A stretch of DNA of 64,000 nucleotides from Eumeta japonica (GCA_005406025.1 BGZK01000156.1:602619-666618); one strand, 5' to 3'; positions 10,252 to 23,178 are shown, counted from the first letter of the stretch. Notes: a model not told the origin generated them from the sequence alone. Made by a program: numbers and translations.

Positions 10252-11715
10252 CTGTAAGCAACCGAAACCAAGAATTAAATATATACATGCTTTATAGCGA
10301 AACTTAACGATTTATGTCATATTTTAACAATTGAAAATCTTTTCTTTTTGTGAAATAAAACACAGAAATAATTACAAAGAATCGAATGAACAAAGAAACC
10401 GAAAGTGCATGATTTTTGTTACGGATTTTTTTTTTTATTTTCATTACCTTCCCACTATTAACTCAATAAAGATGTCATCATAAATAGGTATAATTGAAAT
10501 ATTTTTGACAGAATCAACTCTTCCCAAAGTATAACATATATATTTTATATTTTGAGAAGAGGTACTTATAGTTTTCGCTAAATACATAAGATGTACTACA
10601 TATATCCTTCATTATAATTTTGCTACTATCTACTAAAAGCTTTACTACACCTTATAAACACGATATCCCATAAAAATCTGAGACAACAAATTGAACAACA
10701 TTACAGTATAGGTACAACCAATCAGTCCATCACTTTTTTCATAAGTAGGCCGAATAAGGAAGTGACCGTGAAGGGCATTTGCGTGAAGGGACGAGCCGTC
10801 TTTGTACAGCTATTAGTTGATATATCATCGTATTGACGCCTGTATACATGTGTGAAGATATATCAGGGAATGTTATTTACTAAATATGTTCAATTACATA
10901 TTATAGCTGTGTACTAAATATATCCGTATTAATAAACCTCATTTAAATCATGCACCATTTCAAGAGGAACTAACTCTCTTGTTTTTTTCCACTCTCAAGA
11001 TGGAACACGCAATTATATGTGCTTTATTAATACGTCCCTAAGTTTCTCAAACTCGGGATTTGAAACACGCGAATAACATTTTCGAACTACATTTTCGATA
11101 TTTCATCCTCAGTCAATGCTGATACTGATCACGATATACGCGCCCGGTCTCGGGCCTATATCGCGATCACAACTCCAACTCCCGGTTTTATTTCAACTCC
11201 GACATGCATATTTCCCAAATCGATCATATAAATATTTACCAACCAGTACATTCGATAGACAAATATTTTTAAAGTAAGAAATTTTGCATTAACATATTGA
11301 ATTTTAAACTGATTAGTAGTTTGCAATGAAATTTCTACGATACAAGTGAACTCCAGAGAGCTCCAGGTAAAACTTAATATTAATACATCTTGATTATATA
11401 CGTATATTCTATAGTATGTCACGGAGAAACATTACCCGTATTAGAAATTATATATACATTACACAAATAAATTTTATAATTTAGAAATAGTCCTGCTATC
11501 CCATAGAACTAATTACTTCTCATCCCACTTAAATAGCAAACATTTCATTCTTTAAAACAATGGAATACCGATATTTAACATAGATTATTGATTATAATAT
11601 TAACATATAGACAAATAATAAATCGTCGCGTAAAACATCACATACAATTTCTCAACGAACGACTCAATTGATGAAACGTCAACACTTATTAGTCAAAATG
11701 TGCAAGCGCACCCAC
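10252..11715. other. Intron
   Basis: AT-rich, without credible exons. It holds a short hexanucleotide array at about 11108-11205. Confidence 0.6.
11108..11205. repeat. Hexanucleotide-type array with small palindrome
   Basis: A degenerate 6-bp pattern (GATACTGATCACGATATACG... CCGGTCTCGGG ... ATCGCGATCACAACTCC...). CGATATACGCGCCCGG and its near-inverse CCGGTCTCGGGCCTATATCG give a loose local inversion. Probably the same array class as those at 40.6 and 36.5 kb. Confidence 0.4.
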
Positions 11716-11790
11716 CTCTCGTGTATACTGCCCAAGTGCGGCATGTCGGCGTGCGTGGCGCTGCGTTGGACGCCGCCGACGCCGGCCGGC
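11716..11790 (-). CDS. Internal coding exon (24 codons)
   Basis: The acceptor is cggtgttgttgcag|G at 11790 and the donor GAGAG|GTGGGT at 11716. One nucleotide completes an arginine codon from the 12357-12486 exon. The frame then reads PAGVGGVQRSATHADMPHLG followed by SIHE, and the trailing AG joins the next exon's A as arginine. Nearly every codon ends in G or C. The last residues begin the S-I-x-E-R motif completed by the 10140-10251 exon. A plus-strand open frame over the same islet (11668-11913) lacks splice support and is treated as a shadow. Confidence 0.78.
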
Positions 11791-12356
11791 CTGCAACAAC
11801 ACCGATGTACATTTGAAAAGTTTGTTTCATCGCAACATGGTAAGATATTACCGGCTACGGTTAGAACAAGACCTCAATATGAATCAACCAATCGGTCAAT
11901 ACGTATGAATTAAACGCTTCGATAACGGAGCCGATAAAATTCTAACGACACTTAACTATGTCGTAACAGAGTACTCTTGTGTAATAGAAAAAATAAACAC
12001 CAGTCTCTACTGGTTACAGGCCCACGTTTTCGATAATGATCGCATAATAATTAGCATAAAACGCTAACAAATAGACATCTACTTTTTTCATTGCATGGCA
12101 ATAAATAATTTGTTTTTGGCATTCCGTTTCGAATCGGATCGTCTAGATGGTAACTTTGTGCTTTTATCAATACTAATTCAAAAAACAAATGGGATTTAAA
12201 CAAAAATTAGAATGATTTACGAATCGATAGATACATCGTTTAATCGAAATCGGAGCTATGTATGAAATAGATTTACTACACACGAAATTATTGCCGTCCG
12301 TAATGAACTTACAGATTATAAATGCACATGTTTTATATCAATAGAAAAAATATTAC
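11791..12356. other. Intron
   Basis: Plain AT-rich intron. No repeats or exons seen. Confidence 0.6.
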
Positions 12357-12486
12357 CTGAGACTCTCAAACTTGTCTTTGAGAGATTTGAAGTTGAACTC
12401 GCGCTGGTCTAAAGGCCTCAGCGAGATCATCTCGTCACTTATTTCACGTACAATTTTATCACTATTACGAACTTTCAATTCGAAAG
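12357..12486 (-). CDS. Internal coding exon (42 codons)
   Basis: The donor is CTCAG|GTAATA at 12357. The preferred acceptor is gatcgatag|CT at 12486; an alternative gaaag|TT ten bases further in has the same phase. The frame is open back to a TGA just upstream of the acceptor. It reads FELKVRNSDKIVREISDEMI, then SLRPLDQREFNFKSLKDKFE, then SL, and leaves AG for an arginine codon with the next exon. The leading CT completes a proline codon with the C ending the 23124 exon. The composition is charged and probably helical. An internal ATG (MISLRPLDQ...) could be an alternative start. The acceptor is weaker than the donor, so the left boundary is the uncertain part. Confidence 0.72.
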
Positions 12487-13636
12487 CTATCGATCAGTAA
12501 ATATGTGTCCTTACAATAAAATAAAAGCACAAACAAACATTTTTAGTCATAGACTACGCAGAACGTCCCCAACGTCCACCGTGTTCGAAGTCACGGATAG
12601 ACGTTCTGCCGATATCAATAGTACGAACGGCTATTTGTTTTTAATGAGCCGGGTGGCAGTGTTATCCTGCCACGACTGTGACCGTGACGACGGTTCAAAA
12701 AGGACATTCCATGCGGACGGACCGAGACGGGAGTAGAAAGAGAAAATAAGAGCAAAAAAAATCTTCCTAATTATAGTGTTTAAATAAAATTACAAAATGC
12801 TTCATCCTCTTAAACAACAAAGCATAGAGAAAAATATTTAACATGGCCCTCCACATGATTTTTAATCTAGCTTCTGTGTATACTATATCGAATATTTCGT
12901 TTTGAGAAAAAGTGAAAATCAGTGTAACGGCACCTCAGTCGAAGCAACTAAATCTCTAAATTCTAAACATCACCTATGTTTGTATATTTCCGCGAAATGC
13001 GTATTTTGCAGGACATAGAAAAAGATATAAACAGTATAGAAGGATATAATTAGCTTATATCACCTAACTCACGCAAACGTTACAAACACATGGTCACCTC
13101 AGTCCGTACAGCAGCGAACGAGTGCCAAGCGATAAGAGCGCCCGACATAGTTTTGCTTGTTGTAACGGGTCATAAGCAAGAAATTTCAGAACTCGCAGTG
13201 GGTAATTACGTACATTTTTTTAAGACAGCAAAAATTGCAATTGATTTGATAAACGTGTATATTTTTCCCATGAATCAAATTTTATTCATTGAAAATTTTG
13301 ACAAATTAATGTTATTCAGAAAAGGTACTCGTACTGTAACTTTTTAAAACGTATTACTTTATTTTACCCAAATTGTTATCAATATTAGCCAATCATTAAT
13401 AAGACGTAAATAATTACTTCTGTTGAAAGATAAAAGAAATTGTAAGGGTTATTGATTTCATGCGATAAGCATTGCTGCAAAAAAATAAAAAAACAATAAA
13501 GCTGTCTAAAAGGGCAATATAATGAAGAAAAATAATGAAGAAAAACAAACAAAACCTAACAAAGAATCTGCCCTGATAAAAAAAAAAGTGTGTGTGTATT
13601 AGTGTACACACGTAAGAAGTGAAACTTCTTTATGAC

Positions 13637-13656
13637 ATCATTTTTCGAAAAATGAT
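13637..13656. repeat. Perfect 20-bp palindrome
   Basis: ATCATTTTTCGAAAAATGAT is its own reverse complement. It sits three bases inside the left 18-bp repeat of the retroelement fragment. Confidence 0.85.
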
Positions 13657-13833
13657 TTACTATTTACAACTTCACAGAAATTGGTTGAATAAAGCTAAAT
13701 TAGATAAAGTTTATGCAAATGGCTTTTATTATCATAGACATGGATACAAATAACTTTATAAAATTTTTTTCGCTAATCACTTAATTGAAATATTATTTTT
13801 CACGTCACTAGTGAGTTTCCGAAATAGAAATGT

Positions 13834-14036
13834 TCTGAGTTTCATGTAGGAGACTTGGTAATGGTATATGTACCTAGAAGGGTGATAGGTAAAACTTTTC
13901 AATTAATGAGATGTTATAAAGGGCCATATAGAATTGTAGGAAAATTATCGAACGCTACGTATAAAATCGAGTCACTCAATGAAAGAATGTGAGATATAGT
14001 TCATGTATGTCGGTTGAAAAGGTTTCAACTTAGATA
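13834..14036 (+). pseudogene. Retroelement pol remnant: integrase C-terminal domain
   Basis: The frame reads CSEFHVGDLVMVYVPRRVIG, then ...KTFQLMRCYKGPYRIVGKLS, ending ...VHVCRLKRF. The pattern V-G-D-L-V-x-V ... Y-x-G-P-Y-x-I-V ... L-x-x-x-x-Y-x-I is the SH3-like integrase C-terminal module of gypsy/BEL-type retroelements. At least one in-frame stop (after NERM) breaks it, and everything upstream of the module (protease, RT, integrase core) is absent. Dead fragment. Confidence 0.7.
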
Positions 14037-15909
14037 ATAGGAAAATGTAATATATACAAACTGTAAATAAATCTAGGGTGTTGACAGAAAGTATATGTGA
14101 CAGGTGGCCTTAGTAACAATTATGTTTATGCCACGATGACATTAATAACATAGAATAAATATGGCGCGTAACGGAAAAATGTTACCCAGAAATAAAGATG
14201 GCGCGTAACAGAAAAACGTTACATTGCTATATCTCCCATACGCCGATAAAGAAGTTTCACTTCAAAAAACGACTTAAAACAGGTTGTATTTTTTAATCTG
14301 TACATAGAAACCGAAATGGGTAATCCAATTACTGGTTGACTAAACAGATAAATACATATGTCATTGTAGTCGGGGGATCTCTTAGATTAAAAAGTGTTAC
14401 ACAGAACGGTCCTCCGCCGTTAACAAAAATTTCATCTATCTTGTTTAGTCATCAGGGAAATGAGTTTACTTTCGCTTTGTACGTACAACTTGTTTTTTTA
14501 ATTCGTTTTTTTGCAGGGGTTTTATATATATAACCCCTACAAAAAAAAAAATACATATGTATGTATTTTTTTTAATTTTTAGTAATCTATGTTACTCGTG
14601 TGATGATATAAGACTCCTGACGATAACTCAAAAATATATGAAACCATTCACTTATTTAGACATTGCGATGAAATATTTGTATTGCATGTACAATTGTACC
14701 TATGTAAAATTTATGCATATGAATTATAATTTTGGAATGTGCTCAACAAGACTTTCAATTTGATGCCTATATTATGATATATTTTATTATTATTTTAAAA
14801 CGTGGCCATATTGTTGTTATATTGATTTATTAAAAAAAATTATACTCAGTGTCACTGAAAGTGATGTAAGAATCAAACGATACCCGATACCCAAATCAGG
14901 TCAGATAGTTAAAAGTTATGCTGGAATATAGAAACTCACATATAGACATAAACAAATCCTAAACCCCTTTTTTTGCGCAGTCTTATAAAAACAAATGGTT
15001 TAGGACGGAAATAAGACATTACAGAAATCTTCTGCTTGGCATAAGAAAATGTACCATGAACCCAAAGAAGAAAAGGAGACACCTAAAAATGTACGTTATA
15101 TTCGTACAACCTGTTGAAGCAATCACGAAAGAAGTTAAACCTTTCAGCACAACACAGCAAAGTCTGCATAAATCTCAAATTTTATTGTTATTGGGGGATG
15201 ATTGAGATATTTTTTTTTTATTATGTATGACATGTGTACGGTGGCTGTTAATCGTTTCTAGTCCGTCGAGTTATTTATTTAAATTTTCAATTATTTACTT
15301 TTTATTTTAGGAATCGTGTTGTTGTCTAATTTCTTGATGCCAGTTTTTATTTTTTGGAATCGCCACCTTTATTGATAAACAATAATTTTATTTAATTTTT
15401 TTTTTCCAAGTATAGTGTTTTTTTTCTGTATGTCTGACAGCGACACCATATTTTTGTTAAGAGGTCGTCTAACCTGTGTCAATCAGAATAATACTCAATA
15501 TTCTAGTGATATTCCATACAGCTATCTCAGTTCAGGCGTTTAAACGTTACGGTGGAATAAAAAAATTACATACACACACATATGTAGGTACATACATGAA
15601 CTCTGCAAACATAAAAGTGCTTTTTTGGATTGTTGTGTAGAAAATAAAATAACACGACGAATGTTTGCATTAATGACGTTATAACAATACATGTTTTTTT
15701 TTTCATAATATAATATTAATGTACTTAAAAATGTGTCTAAAAGTTCTTATAAACCCATAAAATAATCATTTGAATAAGTGATTATTTTTGGTAAGCGATA
15801 CTACATACCTGATAATTCACAAAATTAATCAAACTTGTGCTATGATCTGTGAAATGATGGCAAATTCAAAACACAAAATCGTTCTCTCACATCACAACTC
15901 TGTAACGAA

Positions 15910-16010
15910 ATGTAACGCCCGCCCTAATCGTAGCACAGCGACCGGGAGACTGGCTAGGGCGGCGCCGGGCGGCTGCGTAGGGCGGGCGGGCGCTCTTTAT
16001 GGGCTATGAC
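15910..16010. promoter_or_regulatory. GC-rich islet, possible regulatory element
   Basis: A CpG-rich block with GGGCGG boxes (GTAGGGCGGGCGGGCGCTC) in AT-rich intron. It has no splice signals worth calling an exon. Confidence 0.25.
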
Positions 16011-17032
16011 GGTAACGAAAACGGGTATGACCACACGCGTCAACAATAAAATATCATTTGATTTGTAGCTTTTTATAAATTTCAACCGGTACATGCGTAT
16101 ATACTGGTTTTAAGGCATTTTCTAATGAATCGATATATTTTTTCAATCCAAATTTTATTTCGCCGTATTTTTATTTTCTGTTTATATTGTAATTTTGCAA
16201 ACCATTTAATGAATCAGTGTAGAGCAAACCAATGATCTCCTCTAAGAGAAGTGTGTACGCAAAGCTTGTCTGTATTCTCGTCCATGAAATATATTGTAAC
16301 CACATTTTTTTTTTCAACTACAAAATTCATTCCTCATCTCTTTTTAAAAATTCAATAAAAGGAGATTTTTAGAAAACAATCGACGAATGTGAGAGTCGAA
16401 CTCCCGTATTCAAAGTTGATTGAATGAAACTATTGAATGAAAGAAAACTAAATTCCACATTATTTAATTTTATAATTTAGAAAATTTTATTCTATTATTA
16501 ATTCATAAAATATTATTCTAAATAACATGGCGTACAAGACATTGATACAAATTATATACTCCATATACCTAATGTAATGAATTTGATAAAAACTAATCTT
16601 TCCTAATATAATACATACGAATTGCGTTTGATGATTTTTCCTTTCTTTTAGGCAGCAATAGAGTAATTTGATGAAACATATAATGAAACATTTTTTTTAC
16701 ATAGAGATACTTTATGGCCGTGAAATCACGTTGACTACTTTTGAAAAAATGACAAAAAAAAATCACAAACAAAATCACGGTTGCTATGGATTAATAATTA
16801 TACACACTTAGTTAAATCCGTAAGCCGGTAAGCCGTTGGTTAAGTTGAATACAATTCTGATTTGTACATTAGTACAAATGGGTTACCCCAAAAGGTTTTT
16901 CGTTCCATCGAGCTGCATAGTTCCAGCGGGGCTCAAACTTGACCCAAAAATAGTATCCGTACAGGTAAAACCTTGGGCCGCATAACAAACATAATTAATG
17001 ACGAGATGGAAAAGAACATAATATAAGACAAA

Positions 17033-17110
17033 GACAATAATAGCCTAGTGATTAGAATGCCCATTTACGTCACAAAATCTGACGGAGTCGAGTTCAGTTT
17101 TCGGCAAAAC
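17033..17110 (+). repeat. tRNA-derived SINE head
   Basis: It contains an A-box-like TAGCCTAGTGATTAGAATGC (17041 onward) and, about 45 bp downstream, a B-box-like GGAGTCGAGTTCAG. This is the split Pol III promoter of tRNA-derived SINEs. It does not fold into a credible tRNA, so it is not called as a tRNA gene. The body has decayed. Confidence 0.5.
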
Positions 17111-17934
17111 CGTATTTATTCCACAGCGAAAAAAATTTCGAACTAAAATGCATAGAAGAGCTAAATCGCCTCTTCACGCTCCGAATCGGACAAAGGATAA
17201 ACAAAAACGAATTATTTTGTTGGACTTTGGACTACGGCAACGTCGTTATCTGACCGTTATAAGACGGCAAAATTAACAATATCAGAAATGTTGCGTTTCA
17301 CCAAGCGCTTTTCTGATACACCTTTATGTATACTTCCTCGGGTTCAACATGCACAATGTACTAGGAGTACATTCGATCATAGTAGAGGATTCCGGTGCGC
17401 ACACACCCACAAGATGAAGTCAAATACACAAGTGAAAGTGAAATTCGACTATAACATATTTTTTCGGCACGTAATTTCGGCAACTCAAAAGAGTAAAAAA
17501 AAATATTGTGTACGGCTCTTACATACAAGAGTCATAACTCTAGAAGTAAAAAATACGAAAACGGCATTAGTTCACTAACAAAACTATCACTATTTCATCA
17601 ATCTCAAACCTTTGCGTGCGTTAAGGTTTTCAAGAAAACTGGTCGTACAAAACGGAATTTTCAAACTAAAACCAAGAAGTGACATTTGACAATATCAAAA
17701 TGTAAGATTATGTGAAATTTATTTATTCTATTTAATAAAATAATAAACTCACCGATTTACAATAATCAATGCTATACTTAAAATATCAATATCTAAAAAG
17801 CAATTACGTTATATAATTGACAAAAGTTCATTGATCACAGATTTTAAAATATCATTTAATAAGTTAGGTTCGAATGAGTAAAAACTCAGGGATCGAACTT
17901 TCCGTTAGTATTTTCCGACCTAGTGTGTAACACG

Positions 17935-18050
17935 CCTAATTCCGCAGACGGCGGCCGACGCTTGACGCACACAGCGCGCACGGCCGAGGGCGTCGCCCGG
18001 CGCGCAGCCGCCCGCCCAAACCGTGCCGTGTACCGGGCACTCTATTCCCG
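17935..18050. promoter_or_regulatory. CpG-rich islet in intron
   Basis: About 115 bp of CpG-dense sequence (GACGGCGGCCGACGC ... GGCGTCGCCCGGCGCGCAGCC). It may be an internal promoter or an untranslated alternative exon. No strong donor or acceptor was seen on either strand. Confidence 0.25.
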
Positions 18051-18429
18051 ATAGATATCAATGCTTTATTACATACTCTATTTCACGTTTTATTTGTGTT
18101 CACGCATAACTTGTAAATTTAACAGAAATAATATGTCAAATTTTAAATTTAATTACAGATATCACACGCAGAAATACCGAATAGAAAACTTTTGACTATT
18201 AATTGCTTAATTTAAGATATTCAAAGACAGAACAGAATACAAAAACGGGATGTAGATCAGACGAATAAATAATAACAGATACGAAACTGTCAAAGACATA
18301 CATCTGCAATAATTTTCTCACTTCCCCTCATGAAATTACCGTTGCAGTAAAAAAAAAAATGAAAAATACACAAATTATATTTCTACTTTGAAATCGATAT
18401 TTTCGTCGTCTACTGTACCCTGAGAAGTA

Positions 18430-18535
18430 AATAGGCGCTATATAAAGCTGTGAGTGACGTTAAAAGCCTCTCGTGCCTGAAATATCGCCGGGCGGATTTC
18501 TCCGCGCCCCGGCTCGGCCCTGCCGAATGAAATGA
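18430..18535 (+). promoter_or_regulatory. TATA-like element followed by GC-rich islet
   Basis: GCTATATAAAGCTGTG near 18435 precedes, by about 40-70 bp, a GC-rich stretch containing a small GCCGGG...CCCGGC stem. A core promoter is possible on composition and spacing only. Confidence 0.2.
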
Positions 18536-20050
18536 TAATAGCGAGAGACATTTACATTTAAATATCTGATAAGATATAACAAAACAAAAATCGGCTAAGT
18601 ACGAGTCGGAGAACATAATTTGATTCAACTTTTGTTACCGATAAAGCATATTTATATAAAATGATTTAATATAATAAATATCACTTTATAACAAAATGTA
18701 AACGAACAGCGGCTATTTACAAGTTCTACAAAATTTTGTGTTACTATAGTAAAAAAGAACTAAAAAAAACTGTTTATTAACGAAATTCTAAAAATTTTAC
18801 TTGAATTTACACTTTATGCCCTTTAGGTGAAACTTATGTTTGCATATCTTTCTGAGGATATTTTCAGAGATAAAATCAAAAACTTGTGATTGCTTATTTT
18901 TTCATTTAACTTCACAGTTACTCTTCCTAAACCAATATAACAAACATTTTCGACTTTTGAATCTCACGTTTACATACACACAATAATTTCTAAGAAAATT
19001 GTCCGTGATTGAGAAAAAATACTAATAATCTGTACGTTTGTGCGATCGGGTCACGCGATAGCATGAAAGGATTTCGTAATCCGATACATTTTTCATATTA
19101 TAAATAGAAATAAAATAAACAATCTAGAACGATTCTCGCATTCTAACTAAATTTCAAGACCTATATTGATTAATTTTGCTAATATTAGTTTACAAACATA
19201 AATACTGCAACATTGTCCGTTTTCAGTAATTCCTACACTTAATATTATTTACTTGTTATCTTTTTTTTTTTATATAACGGCGAAATTTTATAATAAATTC
19301 GTTGTTGTTAAACGGAAAATCTTTGCCGAGTCGTCGGTGGGTTTACCAAAGATAACGCCACCAATAATATACTTTTACTTAACAAAACAAACCATACGAC
19401 ATATCTTACAACTGACTTCTAGAAAAAAACGGATCACTTCTCGAAGACCACAAAACAATCGGACTGTGTCTAATCGTCCAGCTATCAGCGTCGTCTCAAC
19501 AGAGATAAATCACTACCACCTATGGGCGCAACTCTACAATGTGATCATCAATATCAATTCAAGAGTTGAGCGAGTGATATCAGCGGTTACGGAACGTCCG
19601 TAATGACGACATCGACTGTCATCGCATTAGAGAACGCCGGCCGGGACTCATCGCGCACGAATTGGACCGACTCCGCTTGTATTGGCGGCGTGACAGATAT
19701 AAAGACAGTATTCAAGACTATTATCGATCGTGTGACGTGACACGGAATGAAAGCGATAGCACATTTTTATTCTACGAACCAATTGAATATTCTAAAATTC
19801 TACACTGTGCAAGTGTGAAATAAAATAACACATCATAAGATGAAATTTCCTGTTCTATATGATTCCTCTTTAGTGTAAATATACACAACATTATAATATA
19901 TAAAGTTTTTTTTACGATATATACCGATTTCCTTGGTATTTATTATAAAGAAAATCGTATAGCAATATCGTTGAAGGGACTATAATATCGAAATGGATCG
20001 GTTATTTCAAAAACTAAAAACCCACAACTCTCCAAAAAAAAAAGAATCAT

Positions 20051-20087
20051 GTCTCTAGCTACCTTTCCCAAAACGGTAGCCAGAGAC
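20051..20087. repeat. Hairpin at the end of a dispersed repeat
   Basis: GTCTCTaGCTACC pairs with GGTAGCcAGAGAC across an 11-nt loop, giving a 12-bp stem with one mismatch. It abuts the repeat that follows at 20091. Confidence 0.6.
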
Positions 20088-20090
20088 TAT

Positions 20091-20200
20091 AGATTTCCAC
20101 GTGGTACGATCTTTGCACATCTGTCTTGCCTCACTGACATGCGTCAATTTTTTCACGCAAGCTCGTCGGTTTCGGGTGTTTAAAATTTGGCATTTTTTTA
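20091..20200. repeat. Dispersed repeat, copy 1 (pair with 46521-46643)
   Basis: Shares with 46.5 kb a colinear series: ACG(t/g)GGTAC(g/a)ATCTTT, TGTCTTGC(c/t)TCACTGACATGC(g/a)TCAA, TTTCA(c/t)GCAA(g/a)CTCGTCG, GTTTAAAATTT. It is of a type common in moth genomes. I cannot name the family with certainty. Confidence 0.6.
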
Positions 20201-23123
20201 ATAAGCCATATATACATATGAAAAACATATCTGTCAAAATTTTGCTTTTTCCTACACCAGGTCGCACTGTAAACCTTCATTTGCGAAATCGTAAAACGTA
20301 ATCGAAAAATTAACGAATATCACCGAATCACATCGCTCCAAGGATGTATTATCGTTATACATTCTTTAATGCAATAAAAACAAAGACACTCATGGAACAT
20401 GTAATTTTTATTCAAATGTCGCATACACTATTTTCCGCGTTTACAGTGTTTTACGGTTTCGGAAAAATCTTTAGTGCTACCCACCTTCAGTGCGGTGGTG
20501 GGGCGTATTCAACCACCTACCCACCCCTCTGGCCCGGGCACACGAACCCGCGCGTCGATCGGCAGTCCGAAATATTCGAGCCTTGTTTGTTTGTAAAGGA
20601 CGACTAATGAGTTCTGACTAAGGGAAAACGTCACGTCAACAGCTCCGAAGGGCTTGCGACAATATAAATATGAACTTCTGGAGATGCCTGATAAAGCGTA
20701 CCGTTTATTGGCAGGGCAATCAGATTAATGAAACTTTAGCTTCCGCCTGTAGTTATTAAATTTCGCGAAGGTTAATAATTGACGTTTAAAGTTTGGATGC
20801 GGAACTACACCGACTTAATCTTCGAGTTTGTCTTAGATTTGAATAACTTTTTTTTATTAACTGATAATTTCAAAGATTATATACACAAGTGATCTATTCC
20901 GTATTGCCTGAACGACTTGAAAGTAAGCTTATTTTTTTCATAAATAGAAGCAGATACGATATTTATTTTTTTTTTCAAAATATCTAATTATTCAGCTGAA
21001 CACTTGGTTACGAATTGACATTGACAACACTGAAATTCCATCAATTCAAGCACATAACAGACAAACCTACGCTAGTAGTATTATCAAATCAAAATAAAAA
21101 CTCATTCATACAACAATAGACTGACAGTTGGATCACTGTTTACAAACAGAGCACTGAACAATTGTTGTGACCATATTTAGTGTTCACATGTACAAAAAAA
21201 AACCAATATAACACAGTTGCACGTAAACAATAAAAACTAGATGTTCTGTAAGGAAAAAACAGAACAGTTACGCATCACGCGGCTGACCGAATCAAGGAAA
21301 AACATGAAAATTACTAAAAACAAATTATATAATTTTGAGGTGACTGGCAACGTCAGTGATTTCGGCGGATACACTAACAAAAAACTACCGCATATGATGT
21401 AAAATTACTGTGCGACAACCGTGAGCGATAGCGCGTGATAAATGATAACGGTTATCAGCACGATTAATTTTATACATTACCAATATAATCTTTATTTCCT
21501 ATTTATTAAGATATATATATTTTTTGTGGTGGATTTAATGGTCAATAGGCAATGGGAGGGACGTAAAGTTATCCTTAGAATACAATAAAAATGTACATAT
21601 TTTTAAATGTACATAGTTCAAAAACATAAATAAATAATCAAGATCAGATTAAATCATACGACCATAATGATAAGGATAACGTTATCGTTTTTCAATAAAT
21701 AATAACAATCAATATGCTTAAAATAGTCATTATATTAATCAGGATTACTTTGAGCCGCGGCTTTCACTTTTCCCTTGTACATTCGTTTCATACATTGATA
21801 CATTGGTACATTCAAGCGAAATTAGAGAGAGAATTTATAGATTTTTATTTTCCATCATCCTGTGGTTTAGTTAATATATATATATATATGGCAAATATCC
21901 GTAATTCACAAATAATAATGTAGATAAGTGAAGCAAAAATCTTAAAGGAAGAAACTCTAATATCTATGTTTTAGCGGTAGACTGAACAGTCAAGCATAAT
22001 TGTAAAGTGCAGGTATTAATTACCCGGTTGGTAACTTACAAATATTTGTTTCGTCTGTTTTCACAATCGTCCGGAATTTTCAATCTCTATAACCAGGGCT
22101 TCTTATTATACCATATGGCTAAGTGTATTACAATTTATATATATATATATTGGGAAATGTGGAAATGTGCCTCAGAGTTAATATGGAAACAAATTACGCA
22201 CACACGATCCCACTAAAATACAATAATTTATTAATCGGAAGTCCACAACACGCAAGGAGGATTATCCCAGCCCATGTCGTAAATTAGACGCGGCTTGATC
22301 GTTCGAATGCCAGCGATAGATTATTCAGTTTCCCCTAATAAATTTCACTAAGGAATAGAGAGAAACACTACCACACAATATTAAGAGCAGTCTTTCTGCC
22401 ATCAGGTATGAAAGTTAAAATTTGCAATGATTTAAAAAAAAAATGTTACACTGGGACCTTTGGCTACCGAAATAAAGTGGATCAATACAATATACAAAAA
22501 GCAAAGGTTTTCTTCACCGAACCATGATTATTGCGATGGTGGATTCAAAAAATTTTGAGTATCTGTCGTTGATAATAAAGGTATATACTAGCTAGTTTCT
22601 AAAAATATAACTAATTTTATACTAAAATATAACATACTCGTTTAATAAGAGCTTATAAACCATAAAAATTTAATTTGGCAGAAAAACTTTTACGTGTATT
22701 TAGTTAAACAACAGATAATACACCTGTCATCTCCTATCATTCTGAGTATTACAAGACATACAATACTTTCCATTAGTTACCTAAAATCTAGTAAAAGCTT
22801 GTGGCATACCTTAGAGTTCGTGGAGACAAATAATACAGAAATTACACTTTTTAGCAGTTTTCGTAAGTTGTCATAAATAAACTGCACCACATCATGTTGT
22901 CGACGGAAGATCAATCACTGAATTAGAAACTGCATTTTGAAGTCCACATATTATAAAACGTCATAAATAGACGTTTGACTTCTTCGAGAAAAGAATAAAA
23001 TATTGTGTGCAATTGGAGGTTGTGACAAAAACATAAATTAGTACACTTGTAATAGTTTTTATATAAAAGGTTTATACCTTATAAATCGTATAACTTTCTA
23101 TACATTTTTGATAGTAATCTTAC

Positions 23124-23178
23124 GTCTCGGAGGCTCCGGCTCCAGCTCGGAGGCAGCATTAGGTGAAAAATATGTCAT
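23124..23178 (-). CDS. Coding exon: microexon or N-terminal exon
   Basis: The donor GAGAC|GTAAGA at 23124 is near consensus. Two readings share one frame. (a) A 22-nt microexon begins after cctaatgctgcctccgag|CTG (23145), with branch-like ctaat, encoding LEPEPPR. (b) An initiating exon begins at the ATG at 23178-23176, encoding MTYFSPNAASELEPEPPR. Both leave a single C that makes proline with the CT opening the 12357-12486 exon. Reading (a) also fits in phase after 23441-23514. Reading (b) would put the start codon here, with untranslated exons further right. The donor and frame are more secure than the 5' boundary. Confidence 0.5.

Larger units (their letters stand above)
13616..14263 (+). 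mobile_element. Degraded LTR-type retroelement fragment bracketed by 18-bp inverted repeats
   Basis: GAAGTGAAACTTCTTTAT (13616-13633) is perfectly inverted at 14246-14263 (ATAAAGAAGTTTCACTTC). Inside are an integrase C-terminal remnant (13834-14036), a tandem duplication built on ATGGCGCGTAACRGAAAAAYGTTAC (about 14160-14222) and a perfect 20-bp palindrome (13637-13656). Sequence after 14040 has the feel of an LTR or terminal region. Beyond the first 18 bases the two ends diverge, so it is not a simple TIR transposon. A rearranged LTR element or composite is likelier. Confidence 0.5.
12487..23123. other. Large intron of the minus-strand gene
   Basis: About 10.6 kb with no secure exon. It contains the retroelement fragment at 13.6-14.3 kb, a SINE head at 17.0 kb, the paired repeat at 20.05 kb and small TA tracts at 21873-21889 and 22136-22151. 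GC-rich islets occur at 15.92-16.0, 17.94-18.05, 18.45-18.53, 19.60-19.69 and 20.48-20.57 kb, which may be regulatory or unrecognised exons. At 13.1-13.2 kb a minus-strand ATG-led stretch (MSGALIAWHS...) with a possible donor ACTGAG|GTGACC could be another alternative first exon, but evidence is thin. Confidence 0.5.

Noticed and set aside
16385..16410. Isolated minus-strand B-box-like GGGAGTTCGACTCTCAC (similar ones at 34506 and 58308)
   Set aside because: No A box at proper spacing; too little to call a SINE or tRNA.
20484..20570. GC-rich block with GGTGG/CCACC complementarity
   Set aside because: Imperfect complementarity without a clean stem; no splice or promoter motif.
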